Shown: positions 1 through 9,799 of the stretch, in pieces
How positions within the stretch are numbered: position 1 is the first letter of the stretch
Layout: each line of letters opens with the position of its first letter
Assembly: GCA_018401055.1 (NCBI GenBank)
Contig: JAGYLB010000126.1
Coordinates: 1 to 64,000 of the forward strand
Origin: Roseicyclus sp.
GTDB lineage: Bacteria; Pseudomonadota; Alphaproteobacteria; Rhodobacterales; Rhodobacteraceae
Direction of reading: 5' to 3'
Length of the DNA: 64,000 nt
Notes under the pieces: generated by a model
What the model saw: the letters and a program-made list of their open reading frames with translations, nothing else
Told to the model about the DNA's origin: nothing
Database searches by the model: none
Translations under genes and position numbers: made by a program

Positions 1-2
1 TG

Positions 3-884
3 GGCGACAAGACCGGTGTTCTGGCCTGTTCCTCGCCCACCGGCCCGGCTTTCGAGGGCGCGCAGATCAGCGCAGGCCAGCGGCGGCGGTCTCGCGCGAC
101 TGAGCATATCGAGATCGACCCCGTCACCAAAGACCCACGCTTCAAGGTCATCGGGTGCGATATCTGGTCCGACGATCCGGGCTTTGCCGAGGCGACCAAG
201 GACAGCGGCATCACCGGCATGTGCGGCTCGGGCATCATCGAGGCGGTGGCGGAAATGCGGATGGCGGGCCTGCTCGACGCTTCGCCTGATCGGCGGGCCG
301 GACGCAACGGGCACCGTCCGCTGCGAACCGACGGGCCGCACCTTTGCCTATCTGGTGCATGACGCCAGCGAGACGGGCGGTCCGCGCATCACCGTGACCC
401 AAGGCGACATCCGCGCAATCCAGCTGGCGAAATCAGCGCTTTACGCGGGCGCGCGGCTGCTGATGGACAAGCGCGGCGTGGACCGCGTCGACCGTGTCGT
501 TTTGGCAGGTGCGTTCGGCGCGCATATCAGCCCCAAGCACGCCATGGTTCTGGGCATGATCCCCGATGCCGCGCTGGCCCATGTCACCAGCGCGGGCAAT
601 GCCGCGGGCCATGGCGCACGGATCGCGCTGTGCAACCGCGCGGCACGGACCCGGATCGAGGCCGTGGTCAAGACCATCGACAAGATCGAGACCGCCATCG
701 AGCCCCGCTTTCAGGAGCATTTCGTCAACGCCAACGCCATCCCGCATGCCACCGATCCTTTCCCGGAACTGGCCAAGATCACCACCCTGCCCCAAGTCGC
801 CTTTGGCGCATCGGGGATGGCGCCGGGTGGCGCGGGCGGCGGCGGGCGGCGCAGGCAAGGCGCGGTGCCCGAAGTCGTGCGTAG
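3..884 (+). CDS. Corrinoid-protein reactivating ATPase-like protein (DUF4445/RACo C-terminal), 5' end outside window
   Basis: C-terminal part of the ASKHA-fold protein that uses ATP to return inactive Co(II) corrinoid proteins to the active state in methyl-transfer systems. Family hallmarks visible are GMCGSGIIE, the LAKSALYAGARLLMD helix, LAGAFGAHI (phosphate-2-like loop) and a glycine/arginine-rich tail typical of the family end. The N-terminal ferredoxin and first ATPase regions lie upstream. The frame breaks near 285 (after GLLDA) and again near 845 in the G-rich tail, so the exact stop is uncertain; the stop at 884 gives the most family-like basic tail. The partner methyltransferase is not in the window. 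Confidence 0.75.
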
Positions 885-978
885 ACACTCCGGTGTGCCG
901 TCACGCCGGTGCAGGCCGTTTGGGCCAAGCCTTAGCATCTTCTATGGCAGGCCTGCGGTGCATTTGCGGCACGCGCCT

Positions 979-1996
979 TCAGGCCGCAGCCGGGGTCTTG
1001 CACAGATCCCCGAGGACAGCCGCCGCGATCTCGAAGGACCGCACCCGCGCATCGTGGTCATGGATCATGCCGGTCACCATCAGCTCATCAGGGCGGAAGG
1101 TATCGACAAGCAAGCCCAAGGCGCTTCCCGACCGTCTCGGCTGACCCGGTCGCCGAGCATGACAGCGCGCCTGTTCCACCTGCGCCATGACGGAGGCCGG
1201 TAGAGGTTCTGGAGTCGCGACTCGGCACTGGGCAGCTTGCCGGGACGGCCCCTGGCCACGGGCGACCGATGCGGAAGGCGAGCAACTGCGAAGATCGCAG
1301 CAAGGCAGCCTCGGCATCAGTCGCGGCGGCGCGGACGCCCGCCACCATCATCGCATGCGGCCTGTCCAGCCGTTCGGACGGTCGGAAGCTGTCGCGGTAG
1401 ATCGCCAGCGCCTGATCCAGCAAGGCGGGCGCGAAATGCGATGCAAAGGCATAGGGAAGCCCGAGCCACGCCGCCAGCTGCGCACCATAAAGGCTTGAAC
1501 CCAGAATCCAGACCGGCACATGGGTGCCCGCCCCGGGGATGGCCCGCACAGGGGTGGTGTCGGACAGGTCGTCGAAATAACCGGTCAACTCCTGCACATC
1601 TTGGGGAAAGCTGTCGTCTGGTGCCATGTGCCGGCGCAACGCACGGGCGGTGGCCATGTCCGTCCCCGGGGCGCGGCCCAGACCCAGATCGATCCGCCCC
1701 GGAAACAGAGTGGCAAGCGTTCCGAACTGTTCTGCGATCACAAGCGGCGCATGATTGGGCAGCATGATGCCGCCTGCCCCAACCCGTATGGTCGTTGTCG
1801 CCGCGGCGACATGTCCGATCACCACGGCGGTCGCCGCGCTGGCGATGCCGGGCATATTGTGGTGCTCGGCCAGCCAGTAGCGATGAAAACCGAAACCTTC
1901 GGCGGCCCGCGCCAGATCTACTGTCGCGGCAAGCGCATCGGCGGCAGTCTTGCCCTCGGGGATCGGGGACAGGTCGAGAAGCGAGAGTCTTTGCAT
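979..1996 (-). CDS. LLM-class flavin-dependent oxidoreductase (luciferase-like monooxygenase)
   Basis: TIM-barrel FMN/F420-type oxidoreductase of the bacterial luciferase-like family. The N-terminal 220 residues are intact and diagnostic: [18 protein letters not shown], the [15 protein letters not shown] strand and [16 protein letters not shown]. The C-terminal part changes frame at about 1250, 1165 and 1125; the family tail is still recognisable ([20 protein letters not shown], then [13 protein letters not shown]). It starts 180 bp downstream of the ABC ATPase gene on the same strand, with a TPP-riboswitch-like sequence in that gap. Its substrate cannot be predicted. It may serve the upstream phosphonate operon or be a separately regulated unit. 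Confidence 0.8.
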
Positions 1997-2079
1997 GGCA
2001 GCCTCCGTCGACCCTCAGCTAATCATCCTTGGCGGTCCGGCCAAGACCCATCGCATCTGCAGCGGCTTGCAGGGGTCTT

Positions 2080-2160
2080 CATGGGGTCGGCTGTCCGGAT
2101 CAGGTTCCGTGCAAGATGCGATCCGAGCGTCAGCCATACCGGCCCATCCCCGGCGGGATG
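2080..2160 (-). promoter_or_regulatory. TPP (THI-box) riboswitch-like leader
   Basis: On the minus strand, upstream of the luciferase-like gene, the sequence carries CGGGG, then GGCC-GGTAT-GGCTGA, then after 22 bases GAACCTGATCCGG followed by CAGCC. This is the order of conserved blocks of the thiamine-pyrophosphate aptamer (CGGGG, GCTGAGA, GAACCTGATCnGG). The GAGA after GCT is altered, the usual 3' GCGnAGGGA block is not clear, and the P2 pairing is weak. It could therefore be a decayed aptamer or one blurred by sequence errors. It lies about 85 nt before the start codon, a normal leader distance. Confidence 0.42.
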
Positions 2161-2175
2161 GGGCCGACTGCACCG

Positions 2176-3790
2176 TCACGACGGCACGACGACGCGAGCC
2201 GGGAGCGTGACCCGTGCTTCATCGGCCGCGCGGACCTGCCGGACCAGCCGACCCGCCTTCATTTCCAGCACCTCGTCGCAGAAATGGTCGACCAGCGCGC
2301 GGTCGTGGCTTATGAAGAGGATAGCAAGATTACGCCGTTCCAAGAGATCCGACAACACGTTGAGAACCTGCGCCTGCGACGACACGTCGAGGGCCGAGGT
2401 GATCTCGTCGCAAATCAGGCATTGCGGTTGCAGCGCCAGCGCGCGGGCGATCGTTACCCGCTGCAACTGACCGCCGGACAGTTCAGACGGGAAGCGGTCA
2501 GCCATTTCTGCAGGCAATCCGACCTCGTCCAGCATCGCGTCCACGTCACCGTCGGGCAACTTGTGGATGCGCAGCGGCTCCTGCAGGACTGGCTGACGGT
2601 TCGGCGCGGGTTCAGCGCACCGGCGGCATCCTGGAACACGTACTGACATGGCGACGGTCGTCGGCCGCGCGCTCGCCATTAGGTGGCAAAACGCGACCGC
2701 CGGTTTCCGATCTGTGCCCCGCTCTGAGGCCACAAGCCCCACTATGGCGCGGCCAGGTGGTGCTCTCCGCTAGCCGCTGGCGCCGATCAGGCCAAGGCTG
2801 CGGCCTGCCCGCAGGTCCAGCGACACGCCTTGCAGGGCAAGGTAGCCCGGCCTGAGCAGGCCGCGCCCCGGATAGCGGACCGACAGGTCGCGCACCGACA
2901 AGATGACCGGCCCGGCGGGCGTCGGCCGCTTCGGCCCTGGCTGCGTGCCGGTCCGGATCATGTCGAGCGTCATCAGGCGGGCCCGACGCGCGCCACCGGT
3001 TCCCGGCGTGCAGGCGATCAGCGCCCGCGTGTAGTCATTCTGGGGATTGTTGAGGATGCGCGCCACGCTGCCCCGTTCGACGATATCGCCGTCGCGCATC
3101 ACCACGATGTCCTGCGCGAGCCGGGACACCACACCCAGATCATGCGAGATGAACAAAAGCGCCATGCCCCGCTTGGCCCTTAGATCACCAAGCAAGGTGA
3201 CGATCTGCCCCGCGACATCGCTGTCGAGCGCGGTCGTCGGCTCGTCCGCCACCAGCAGATCGGGGTCGCCGGCCAAAGCGAGGGCGATCATGCAACGTTG
3301 CTGTTGCCCACCGGACAGTTCGTGCGGGTAGCGCCCGGCGATGCCCGGCACCGCGCCCAGCTCCGACCTCGTCGATAAGCGCCGCCACCTTGGCCTGCGC
3401 TGCCGCGCGGGGCGCCCCGGCGGCGCGGGTCGCCTCGCGGATCTGTTCGCCCACAGGCATCAGCGGATTGAGCGAGGCGGCGGGGTCTTGGAACACCGTG
3501 CCGATGCGCCGCCCCCTGAGCGCGCGCATCTCGGGCTCAGGCAGGGTCAGCAGGTCGCGGCCCTCGAAGCTGGCGGCCCCGCCGAGCGTCAGCTTTGTGC
3601 CGGGCGGTCCGAGGCCCAGGATCGACATTGCCGTCAGCGTCTTGCCCGAACCGGATTCGCCCACGATGGCCAGCGTGCGCCCGGCATGCAGGTCGAAGGA
3701 GACACCGCGCACCACCGGCACATCACCTTGAGGGGTGCGGATCGTCACCGTCAGATCGCTGAGCCGCAACAGGGGGGACGGGGCGGTCAT
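2176..3790 (-). CDS. Dipeptide-type ABC transporter ATP-binding protein with two fused ATPase domains
   Basis: Fused DppD-DppF-like ATPase that powers a peptide/nickel/opine-type importer. Domain 1 has Walker A GESGSGKT, the Q-loop near GTVFQDP, signature ELSGGQQQR and Walker B LLVADEPTTALD. Domain 2 has signature ELSGGQLQR, Walker B CLICDEITSALD and the SHDRALV H-loop. The frame breaks near 3350 and several times at 2640-2775, where the second Walker A is scrambled (GASG, then an in-frame stop, then a shifted SGEST-like remnant). The start overlaps the upstream permease by 4 bp, so it is last in the transporter operon. It is either error-ridden sequence or a damaged second ATPase site. Confidence 0.85.
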
Positions 3791-4713
3791 CGGCCGATCC
3801 TCGGGTCAAGCGCGCGTTGTGCAAGGTCGCTCAAGAGGTTGGCGATAACGACCGTGAGGCCCAGCCAGATCACCACCGCCTGCACCACCGGGTAATCGCG
3901 ACCCTGGATCGCCTGCAGCGTCAACGTGCCCAGACCAGGCAGGCCGAACACCACCTCCATCGTGATCGCGCCAGTCAGCGCACCCGCCAGCAAGATCCCG
4001 AACAGGGCGACCACGACGGTGAAGGCATTGGGCAGGATGTGGCGCAACACGATCTGCCAGCGCGGCAGGCCTTTGGCACGTGCCGTCCGCACGAAGGCGG
4101 CACGGTCAGTGTCGACCATGTCCTCGTGGAGCATCTTGGCGAGCGTCCCGGCCGTATCCATGCCAAGGATGATGGCGGGCACCACCATGTTTCCGAGCGC
4201 CGGGATCCATCCCAACCAGACCGCAAAGACGATGACCGACAGGATGCCGATGGAAAAGGTCGGCACCACGATGGACCAGAGCGTGATGAACTGCACCAGC
4301 CCGACAAAGGGCGAACGGGGAAAGATGCAGGCCAGCACCGGCAGCCCGATGCCCAGCGTCATCCCGATGGCCAGAGCCGAGGCGCCAAGGGTCAGCGTCG
4401 GCACCAGCGCGACCTTGAGCAGGTCGAGGATCGGCGTGCCATAGCGCAACGAGGACCCAAAATCGCCTGACAGGACCATACCGAGCCAGGCCCAGAATTG
4501 CGCGATCCAGGATTGATCGAGGCCGAGGCTTTCGCGCATCGCGTCTTGCTGGCCGTAGGTCAGCGTGCCCTCGATGCCCATCACGTCCACAATGTCCCCG
4601 GGGATCATCCGGATCAGGAAGAAGCTGAACACCACGATCCCGGCCGCGATCACCAGTGAGCGCAGGATGTCCGCGCCGATCGGCAGCAATGTCGTCACAA
4701 CCCGGTCGGTCAT
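3787..4713 (-). CDS. Dipeptide-type ABC transporter permease (DppB-like)
   Basis: Intact 308-residue inner-membrane permease of the peptide/nickel importer family. A first membrane helix follows the start, then a periplasmic loop containing the family phrase GLDQSWIAQFWAWLG and DFGSSLRYG. The EAA-type cytoplasmic loop is FVRTARAKGLPRWQIVLRHI, and the C-terminal half has GLPGLGTLTLQAI and ending DPRIGR. Both ends overlap neighbours by 4 bp (ATGA), which implies translational coupling with the second permease upstream and the ATPase downstream. It is the only unbroken membrane component of the transporter in this sequence. Confidence 0.92.
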   Translation of the reverse strand: MTDRVVTTLLPIGADILRSLVIAAGIVVFSFFLIRMIPGDIVDVMGIEGTLTYGQQDAMRESLGLDQSWIAQFWAWLGMVLSGDFGSSLRYGTPILDLLKVALVPTLTLGASALAIGMTLGIGLPVLACIFPRSPFVGLVQFITLWSIVVPTFSIGILSVIVFAVWLGWIPALGNMVVPAIILGMDTAGTLAKMLHEDMVDTDRAAFVRTARAKGLPRWQIVLRHILPNAFTVVVALFGILLAGALTGAITMEVVFGLPGLGTLTLQAIQGRDYPVVQAVVIWLGLTVVIANLLSDLAQRALDPRIGR

Positions 4714-5572
4714 CCCGCAATCCTCCGTCTGTCGGGGTCGAAGCGGCGGCGCAGCGCGTTGCCCACCAGCGCCATGCCGAAGGTGGCGATGCTGAGCGCA
4801 AGGATCGGTGCCAGAACCGCATGGGGTGCGGTCTCGGAATAGCGGGTCGCGCTGGCGATCATGCGGCCCCAGGTGGGCGTTTCAGGCGATACGCCGAGGC
4901 CCAGAAAGCTCATCACCGATTCCAGCACGATGCAGCGCGGCAAGATGATTGCGAATTGCGTGACCAATGCGCCCAGGATGTTGGGCAGCACATGCACCAG
5001 CGTCACCCGCAGACGCGTGGCGCCCAGCACTTGGGCTGCGGCGACATAGGGGCGCGCCATCTGCTGGCGCCACGTCGCGCGCGTGATCATCGCGAACATC
5101 GGTGAGAAGGACACGCCAAGCGCCACCATGACCGACATCGCCCCGGGCTCGAAGGCCGCGACAAAGGCCAGCGCGAACAAGATGTCGGGCAGCGCGCGGA
5201 TCAGGTCGAAGACCGAGAGAGACCGCCGTTTCCACCCATCGTCCCAGCGACAGCGCGATCAGCGACAAAAAGGGCCCCGATGCTGAAGGCGCGACCAGCG
5301 CCGCTGCCCTGCCCCGGAAGTGCAGGCCTCAGCCGCGCGCCCGCGATCAACCGGGACAGCACGTCATGGCCCTGATCGTCAGTGCCCAACCAGTGCTCGC
5401 CACTTGGCCCCTCGTTCATGCGGATGCTGAACTGGTAGGGATCATGTGGCGTCAGGAGTGGCCCCAGCAGGGCCACCCCGATCAGCAGGGCGACAATGGC
5501 GATGCCCACCACCGTCAGCGGCGGCATGTGCGCCCACCGCATCGTTGCCGAAAAGGCAGGGGTCATCGCCAT
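4710..5572 (-). CDS. Dipeptide-type ABC transporter permease (DppC-like), frame broken
   Basis: Second permease of the importer. The N-terminus has the DppC-type transmembrane helix and the motif GEHWLGTDDQGHDVLSRLIA that precedes the ABC permease domain. The C-terminal half is clear: the EAA loop YVAAAQVLGATRLRVTLVHV and ESVMSFLGLGVSPETPTWG, both typical of DppC. The middle runs through a third frame (IALSLGRWVE), so there are breaks near 5310 and 5215. It lies 15 bp after the binding-protein gene and overlaps the next permease by 4 bp. Confidence 0.88.
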
Positions 5573-5587
5573 CGTCGGTCTCCCGCT

Positions 5588-7129
5588 TCAGGCGCCGGTG
5601 TCCATCCAGGTGTAGGCAAGACCGCCGTCGACCCGGTGGGTGGAGGTGTTGAAGGCCACGGTGAAATCCTTGATCTCGTTCCGAATGCCATAGGCCGCCG
5701 GGCTGTGACCGATCACGATGGTGTAGTAGCGCTCGGAAATCCGGTGCCACGCATCGAGGTAGTGCTGACGGCGCGCATCGTCATCGACCGAGGCCACGGC
5801 GGCGTTGATCATCGCGTCAAGCTCGGGGTCCTGCACGCCGCCCCAGAGGCCGGGGTTCGGACCATCGGACATGAAGCGGACGTAGCGCAGGAACACGTCG
5901 TTGCGCGGGCCGGAACTGCCCGGGAAGATGTCCCAATCGTATTCGGACAAGCGGCGCTGGTAGCCCAGATCGTCATAGGACCGGTTGTTAACGCGGAACC
6001 CAAGCTGCTGCAGGGTCTGCGATACCGGTCCGGCCAGGCGGTCGCCTTGGCTCGATACCATCTCGATGGTGTGATCGCCGGGGGTCACGCCTTCTTCGGC
6101 CAAGATCGCGCGGGCGCGGTCCATGTCGGGCTGCTTGTGCAGGTCAGCATCGAAGGTCGCCTGATCGAAGTAGAAATTGCCCGGAACAACCATCTGGTTG
6201 CTGGCGACGGCGTAGCGACCCGCGATGATGGTGCGCAGTGTCGGGATGTCGAGCGCATGGGCCACCGCCTCGCGCACCCGGACATTGTCGAAAGGCGCAC
6301 GGGGCGCGCGGTTGTTGAAGGACACGAAGCTCCAGCTCGTGTCGGTGCGGAAGACGACGTTGACGTCCGGGTTGCTTTCCAGCTCGGCGACCTGCGACAG
6401 GGGGACGCCGCTGGCGTGGAAATCGCCCGCCCTGAGCGCGAGCGTCTGATCGGCCACTTCGCGCACGTCGAACACGATCTCGTCGAGATAGGGCTTCTCC
6501 GCCATCCAGTAGCCGTCGAAACGGCGCCCGCGCAGTTCCAGCTGCGGTGTCCAGGTGTCGAAGGTGAAGGGGCCGGTGCCGACCGCGGTGGTGATCTGTC
6601 CATCCCAGCCGGGCGAAGCGGGCGACATGATCCAGGCCTCGGCGATCACGTTGAGGAAGGGGGCGAAGGGGGTCGAGAGCTGCACCACGAAGGTCGCATC
6701 GTCAGGCGCCGACATTTCGGTGACATTGGCCAGCGCCGAGGTGAGCCAGCCGCCCTGAACCTCGCGCTTGATGCGCTCGAAATTGGCCAGCACATCGCCC
6801 GCGGTTAACGCGCGGCCGTCGTGGAACGTCACGCCTTGCCGGATGTTGAAGGTGTAGGTTGTGCCGTCCTCGGACACCTCCCAGCTTTCCGCCAGCAGGC
6901 CGCGCGGCTGACCGTCAGCCGAGATCGAGGTCAGAGTCTCGACAAAGGGATGGGTCAGCGAGATCGACCCGGTGTGCCGGTGGAAATCGGCGGTGTCGAG
7001 CGTACCCCAGGCCAGGCGCATGGTCCCGCCATGGGTGGGCGCGGTCTGGGCGAAGCGTCCGGCCCCGGTCGTGATGGTGGCCATCGCGGTTCCGGCGGCG
7101 AGGATCGAGAGAAAGTCGCGTCTTTGCAT
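5588..7129 (-). CDS. Peptide-type ABC transporter substrate-binding protein
   Basis: Family 5 extracellular solute-binding protein of 513 residues. The chosen start gives MQRRDFLSILAAGTAMA, a twin-arginine-like signal (RRDFL) with a hydrophobic core; a longer in-frame extension upstream lacks family similarity. Family features are LAESWEVSEDGTTYTFNIRQ, GRALTAGDVLANFERI, GTGPFTFD and FDNVRVREAVAHALD. It would capture the ligand in the periplasm for the two permeases and ATPase encoded downstream. Members of this family bind peptides, opines, glutathione or nickel, and the ligand cannot be read from sequence. Its place behind two phosphonate/phosphate-ester hydrolases suggests an organophosphorus ligand. 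Confidence 0.93.
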   Translation of the reverse strand: MQRRDFLSILAAGTAMATITTGAGRFAQTAPTHGGTMRLAWGTLDTADFHRHTGSISLTHPFVETLTSISADGQPRGLLAESWEVSEDGTTYTFNIRQGVTFHDGRALTAGDVLANFERIKREVQGGWLTSALANVTEMSAPDDATFVVQLSTPFAPFLNVIAEAWIMSPASPGWDGQITTAVGTGPFTFDTWTPQLELRGRRFDGYWMAEKPYLDEIVFDVREVADQTLALRAGDFHASGVPLSQVAELESNPDVNVVFRTDTSWSFVSFNNRAPRAPFDNVRVREAVAHALDIPTLRTIIAGRYAVASNQMVVPGNFYFDQATFDADLHKQPDMDRARAILAEEGVTPGDHTIEMVSSQGDRLAGPVSQTLQQLGFRVNNRSYDDLGYQRRLSEYDWDIFPGSSGPRNDVFLRYVRFMSDGPNPGLWGGVQDPELDAMINAAVASVDDDARRQHYLDAWHRISERYYTIVIGHSPAAYGIRNEIKDFTVAFNTSTHRVDGGLAYTWMDTGA

Positions 7130-7158
7130 GACTAGGGCTCCGTCAGTGGGGGTGGGGG

Positions 7159-8431
7159 TCAGTCGAAAGGTAGCGCCAGCCCGTCCATGCCGCCGCGCGG
7201 CAGGCCCAGATGGCGCAAGATGGTCGGTGCGATGTCGATCAGGCGGGTCCGCCCGTATTCCTCGGTGCCCGGTGCAAAGCCGCCACCGGCCACGATCAGG
7301 AAGGGATGGCGTTCCCATGCCCCCAGCCCGCCATGGCTGCCGCGCCCGACCGGCTTGCCGGGCTTGCTGTCCGAGGTGCAGACCCAGATCCGCCCGGGCA
7401 CGCCATGCGGGTTGACCGCGTCGTCATGCGCCATGGAAAAGGCGATGGCCAAACCATCGCCTTCAGTTTGACCGACGGCGCGCATGGCAGGGCCTGCAAA
7501 GACCTCCCCGACATGGGGATGGGCGGCGAGGAAACCGGCGATGGCGTCGATCCGCGCAAGCCCCGCGCCGGTGGCATAGACCAGCCCGCTACCGCCCTGC
7601 GGAGCGACGGCGACCTCGGTCGAGGTGGGGCTGTCCTTGAGACCTGCGGCCACAAGCTCGTCGCCGATGGCGACATGGCCCGCGACGCTTTCCTGCCCGT
7701 GATCGGAGCAGGCGATCAGCAAGATGTCGTCGCCCGTGGCGCTCAGGGCCTCGACGGTAGCGCGGACATGGGCGAAACAGGCATCGGCCGCCGCGATCCC
7801 GGCAAGGTGTCGGTCTGACCCCAGCGCGTCAGCATGCATCGACAGATCAGGGTCGCAGAGCCACAAGACGCCGAGCGTCGGCCCGTCCTCGGCCTGCATC
7901 TGGGCGCAAAACCACCGCGTCAGGTCCATGTCGCCTGCCGCGTCATGGCTGACCACGGGGGCCTCGTCTAGCCCGAGGGGACGACGCCCAGGGCCAAAGG
8001 ACCCTGCCCTATGCACGACATGGCCATGGCCGTCGGGATCGTGGAAATAAGCCGCCCCCGGCGACACGTTGGACGCCGATCAGCGCCCCGCCGTGACCGG
8101 CCAGCCGTTCCGCCAGCGTCGGCACCTTGAGGGTGCGCCCGAAAGCCTGCCGCAGCGATGCGACAAAGGCCGGGTCGCCCACGTCATGGATCACGGTGCC
8201 ACCCTGACCGGGCAGGCCCATCGTATTGCCGTGCAGGCCATGCGTGCCGGGCCAGCACCCGGTGGCGATGGACGCGGCACTGGCGCGCGTGGCAGAGGGG
8301 AAATTGCCGGTATGCGCACGGAAGCGGCGACCGTCTTGGGCGAAACCGGACAGGTTCGGGCACAGATCGGGGCGCAGGAAATCGTCGCGGTGACCGTCGG
8401 CGACGAACAAGATGACGCGGCGGCGGCTCAT
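7159..8431 (-). CDS. Alkaline phosphatase superfamily hydrolase (nucleotide pyrophosphatase/phosphodiesterase-like), one frame break
   Basis: Two-zinc hydrolase of the alkaline phosphatase superfamily. All expected site elements are present: the first metal Asp in ILFVADGH, the nucleophile region FPSATRASAASIATG followed by GTHGLHGN, DxxxH in CDPDLSMHA, CSDHGQES, and the late His in GSHGGLGAWERHPF. A single frame break near 8065 joins ALIGVQ to SPGAAYFHD. No signal peptide is visible, so it probably acts in the cytoplasm. It overlaps the phnA stop by 4 bp and sits between phnA and the transporter. It is a paralogue of the upstream enzyme rather than a duplicate. Confidence 0.85.
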
Positions 8432-9672
8432 GGCGCGACCCCGTTCAGCGCGGCATCGAAGATGTCCCAGACGCGCGCGCCCCCGGCGAGACGCGTCGCG
8501 ACCGGACCGCTCAGGGGATGGGAGACGAGGAAAGGCACCACCTGTTCCGCCAGCCCGCCATGCGAGCGCAGGCGTGTGCCCGCCAATTGCGACAGGTCGT
8601 GGTCGGCCGCGCAGGCACCAAGGGCAAAACCCGGTGCCGCGATGACCACCAGATCGCCCTCGGCCTCGGGCGGCATGGAAAATCGCGCCGCTGCCTCAAG
8701 CCCAGTCAACACCAGATCGACCCCAGGCTGGCTTTGCAAAAGCTTGCGCGCGGCCTCCAGGTCAATGGCAGGATCGAACAGGTAGACCCGCACGAACCCA
8801 CCCAGCGAGGCATGGTGCCGCCCGAAAGGATCGGTGATCGGGCAGATCACCCGCGTTGCCCCCGCCCCGAACCGCGCGTCGAGCAGATCGCCGAGCCAGA
8901 CCACGTTCGGCGTGCCGTCGGGCAGCGACATGTCCGACATCCCGTGGTCCGCGACCACGCCCACCACGGCGCCACCGTCAAGAAAGGCGGCCAGCCGCTG
9001 GTCGAGCGCGGCGATGAACCCGATGGCCTCGGGCGCGTCAGGCGCATTGGCGTGCTGCACGAAATCCGACAGCGACAGATACATCAGATCCGTCCGCCCC
9101 TGCGCCAGCAGCGCAAGGCCCGCATCCAGCACGAAGAGCGACAGATCGGCGGAATACTTGTCGGGGGCCGGGGCGGTAAACTCCGGCCCGATGGCGCGGC
9201 GCAACTCCTCGGGGTGTTCGGCAGAGCCCGACAGCCCGACCAGCCCGCGCGACAACGCCTTGCGCAGCTTGTCCTTGGCAGTGATGACCGCAACCCGTGC
9301 GCCCGCCCGGGACAGCGCACCGGGGATCGTGTCGCCGATCATGCCCGCATCGTCGAGCATCATCACCTCGGTGCGCGTGGCGCGGTCGAGCGTGTAGTTC
9401 CCCGAGACGCCATGTACCGAGGGCGGCGCGCCGGTCACGATGGACAGGTTGTTGGGGTTGGTGAAGGTCGGCATGGCGGCAAGGGCTGTGCCGTCATGCC
9501 CCTGCGTCCGCATCCTCTTGAGGGTCGGGGCCCGGCCCTCGGAGATACCTGCGTCGATGTAGTCGAGGCTGCATCCATCGGCGCAGATCACGACGGTAGG
9601 CCGTGCGCCCAAGACGTAGCGCCGCCCGTTCACGGTCGCCGCGACCTCCGGTGTGTCCCGGTCAAGGCTCAT
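8428..9672 (-). CDS. phnA: Phosphonoacetate hydrolase
   Basis: Zinc-dependent enzyme that cleaves the C-P bond of phosphonoacetate to acetate and phosphate. The 414-residue length and sequence match the family: VNGRRYV, PTVVICADGC (metal Asp32), AMPTFTNPNNLSIVTG (nucleophile Thr71), GVSGNY with EVMML, SDFVQHANAPD (Asp203/His207), VADHGMSD (Asp242/His243) and RSHGGLAEQ (His371). All catalytic and metal ligands are therefore in place and the frame is unbroken. The start at 9672 gives the usual short N-terminus; a second in-frame ATG about 12 codons upstream is possible. It is the first gene of a minus-strand operon and is divergent from a LysR-type regulator, as in known phnA loci. Confidence 0.9.
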   Translation of the reverse strand: MSLDRDTPEVAATVNGRRYVLGARPTVVICADGCSLDYIDAGISEGRAPTLKRMRTQGHDGTALAAMPTFTNPNNLSIVTGAPPSVHGVSGNYTLDRATRTEVMMLDDAGMIGDTIPGALSRAGARVAVITAKDKLRKALSRGLVGLSGSAEHPEELRRAIGPEFTAPAPDKYSADLSLFVLDAGLALLAQGRTDLMYLSLSDFVQHANAPDAPEAIGFIAALDQRLAAFLDGGAVVGVVADHGMSDMSLPDGTPNVVWLGDLLDARFGAGATRVICPITDPFGRHHASLGGFVRVYLFDPAIDLEAARKLLQSQPGVDLVLTGLEAAARFSMPPEAEGDLVVIAAPGFALGACAADHDLSQLAGTRLRSHGGLAEQVVPFLVSHPLSGPVATRLAGGARVWDIFDAALNGVAP

Positions 9673-9799
9673 CGCGGGTCGTGCGGTATCATGCCCCTGT
9701 CGCATTGATCGGGTACCTGTCCTTGTCGCTTGCTGATCGCAGTGGTCCCCGAAACCTGCGCAATGGCGAAGCGACAAGAATTCATGGGGTGCTGAACAG

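Noticed and set aside
5366..6808. 480-codon plus-strand open frame
   Set aside because: It is antisense to the peptide-binding protein, which has full family similarity. Long antisense frames are expected at this GC content.
2176..9672. C-P lyase (phnG-M) pathway
   Set aside because: No C-P lyase subunit motif was found; the only phosphonate enzyme is the hydrolase PhnA.
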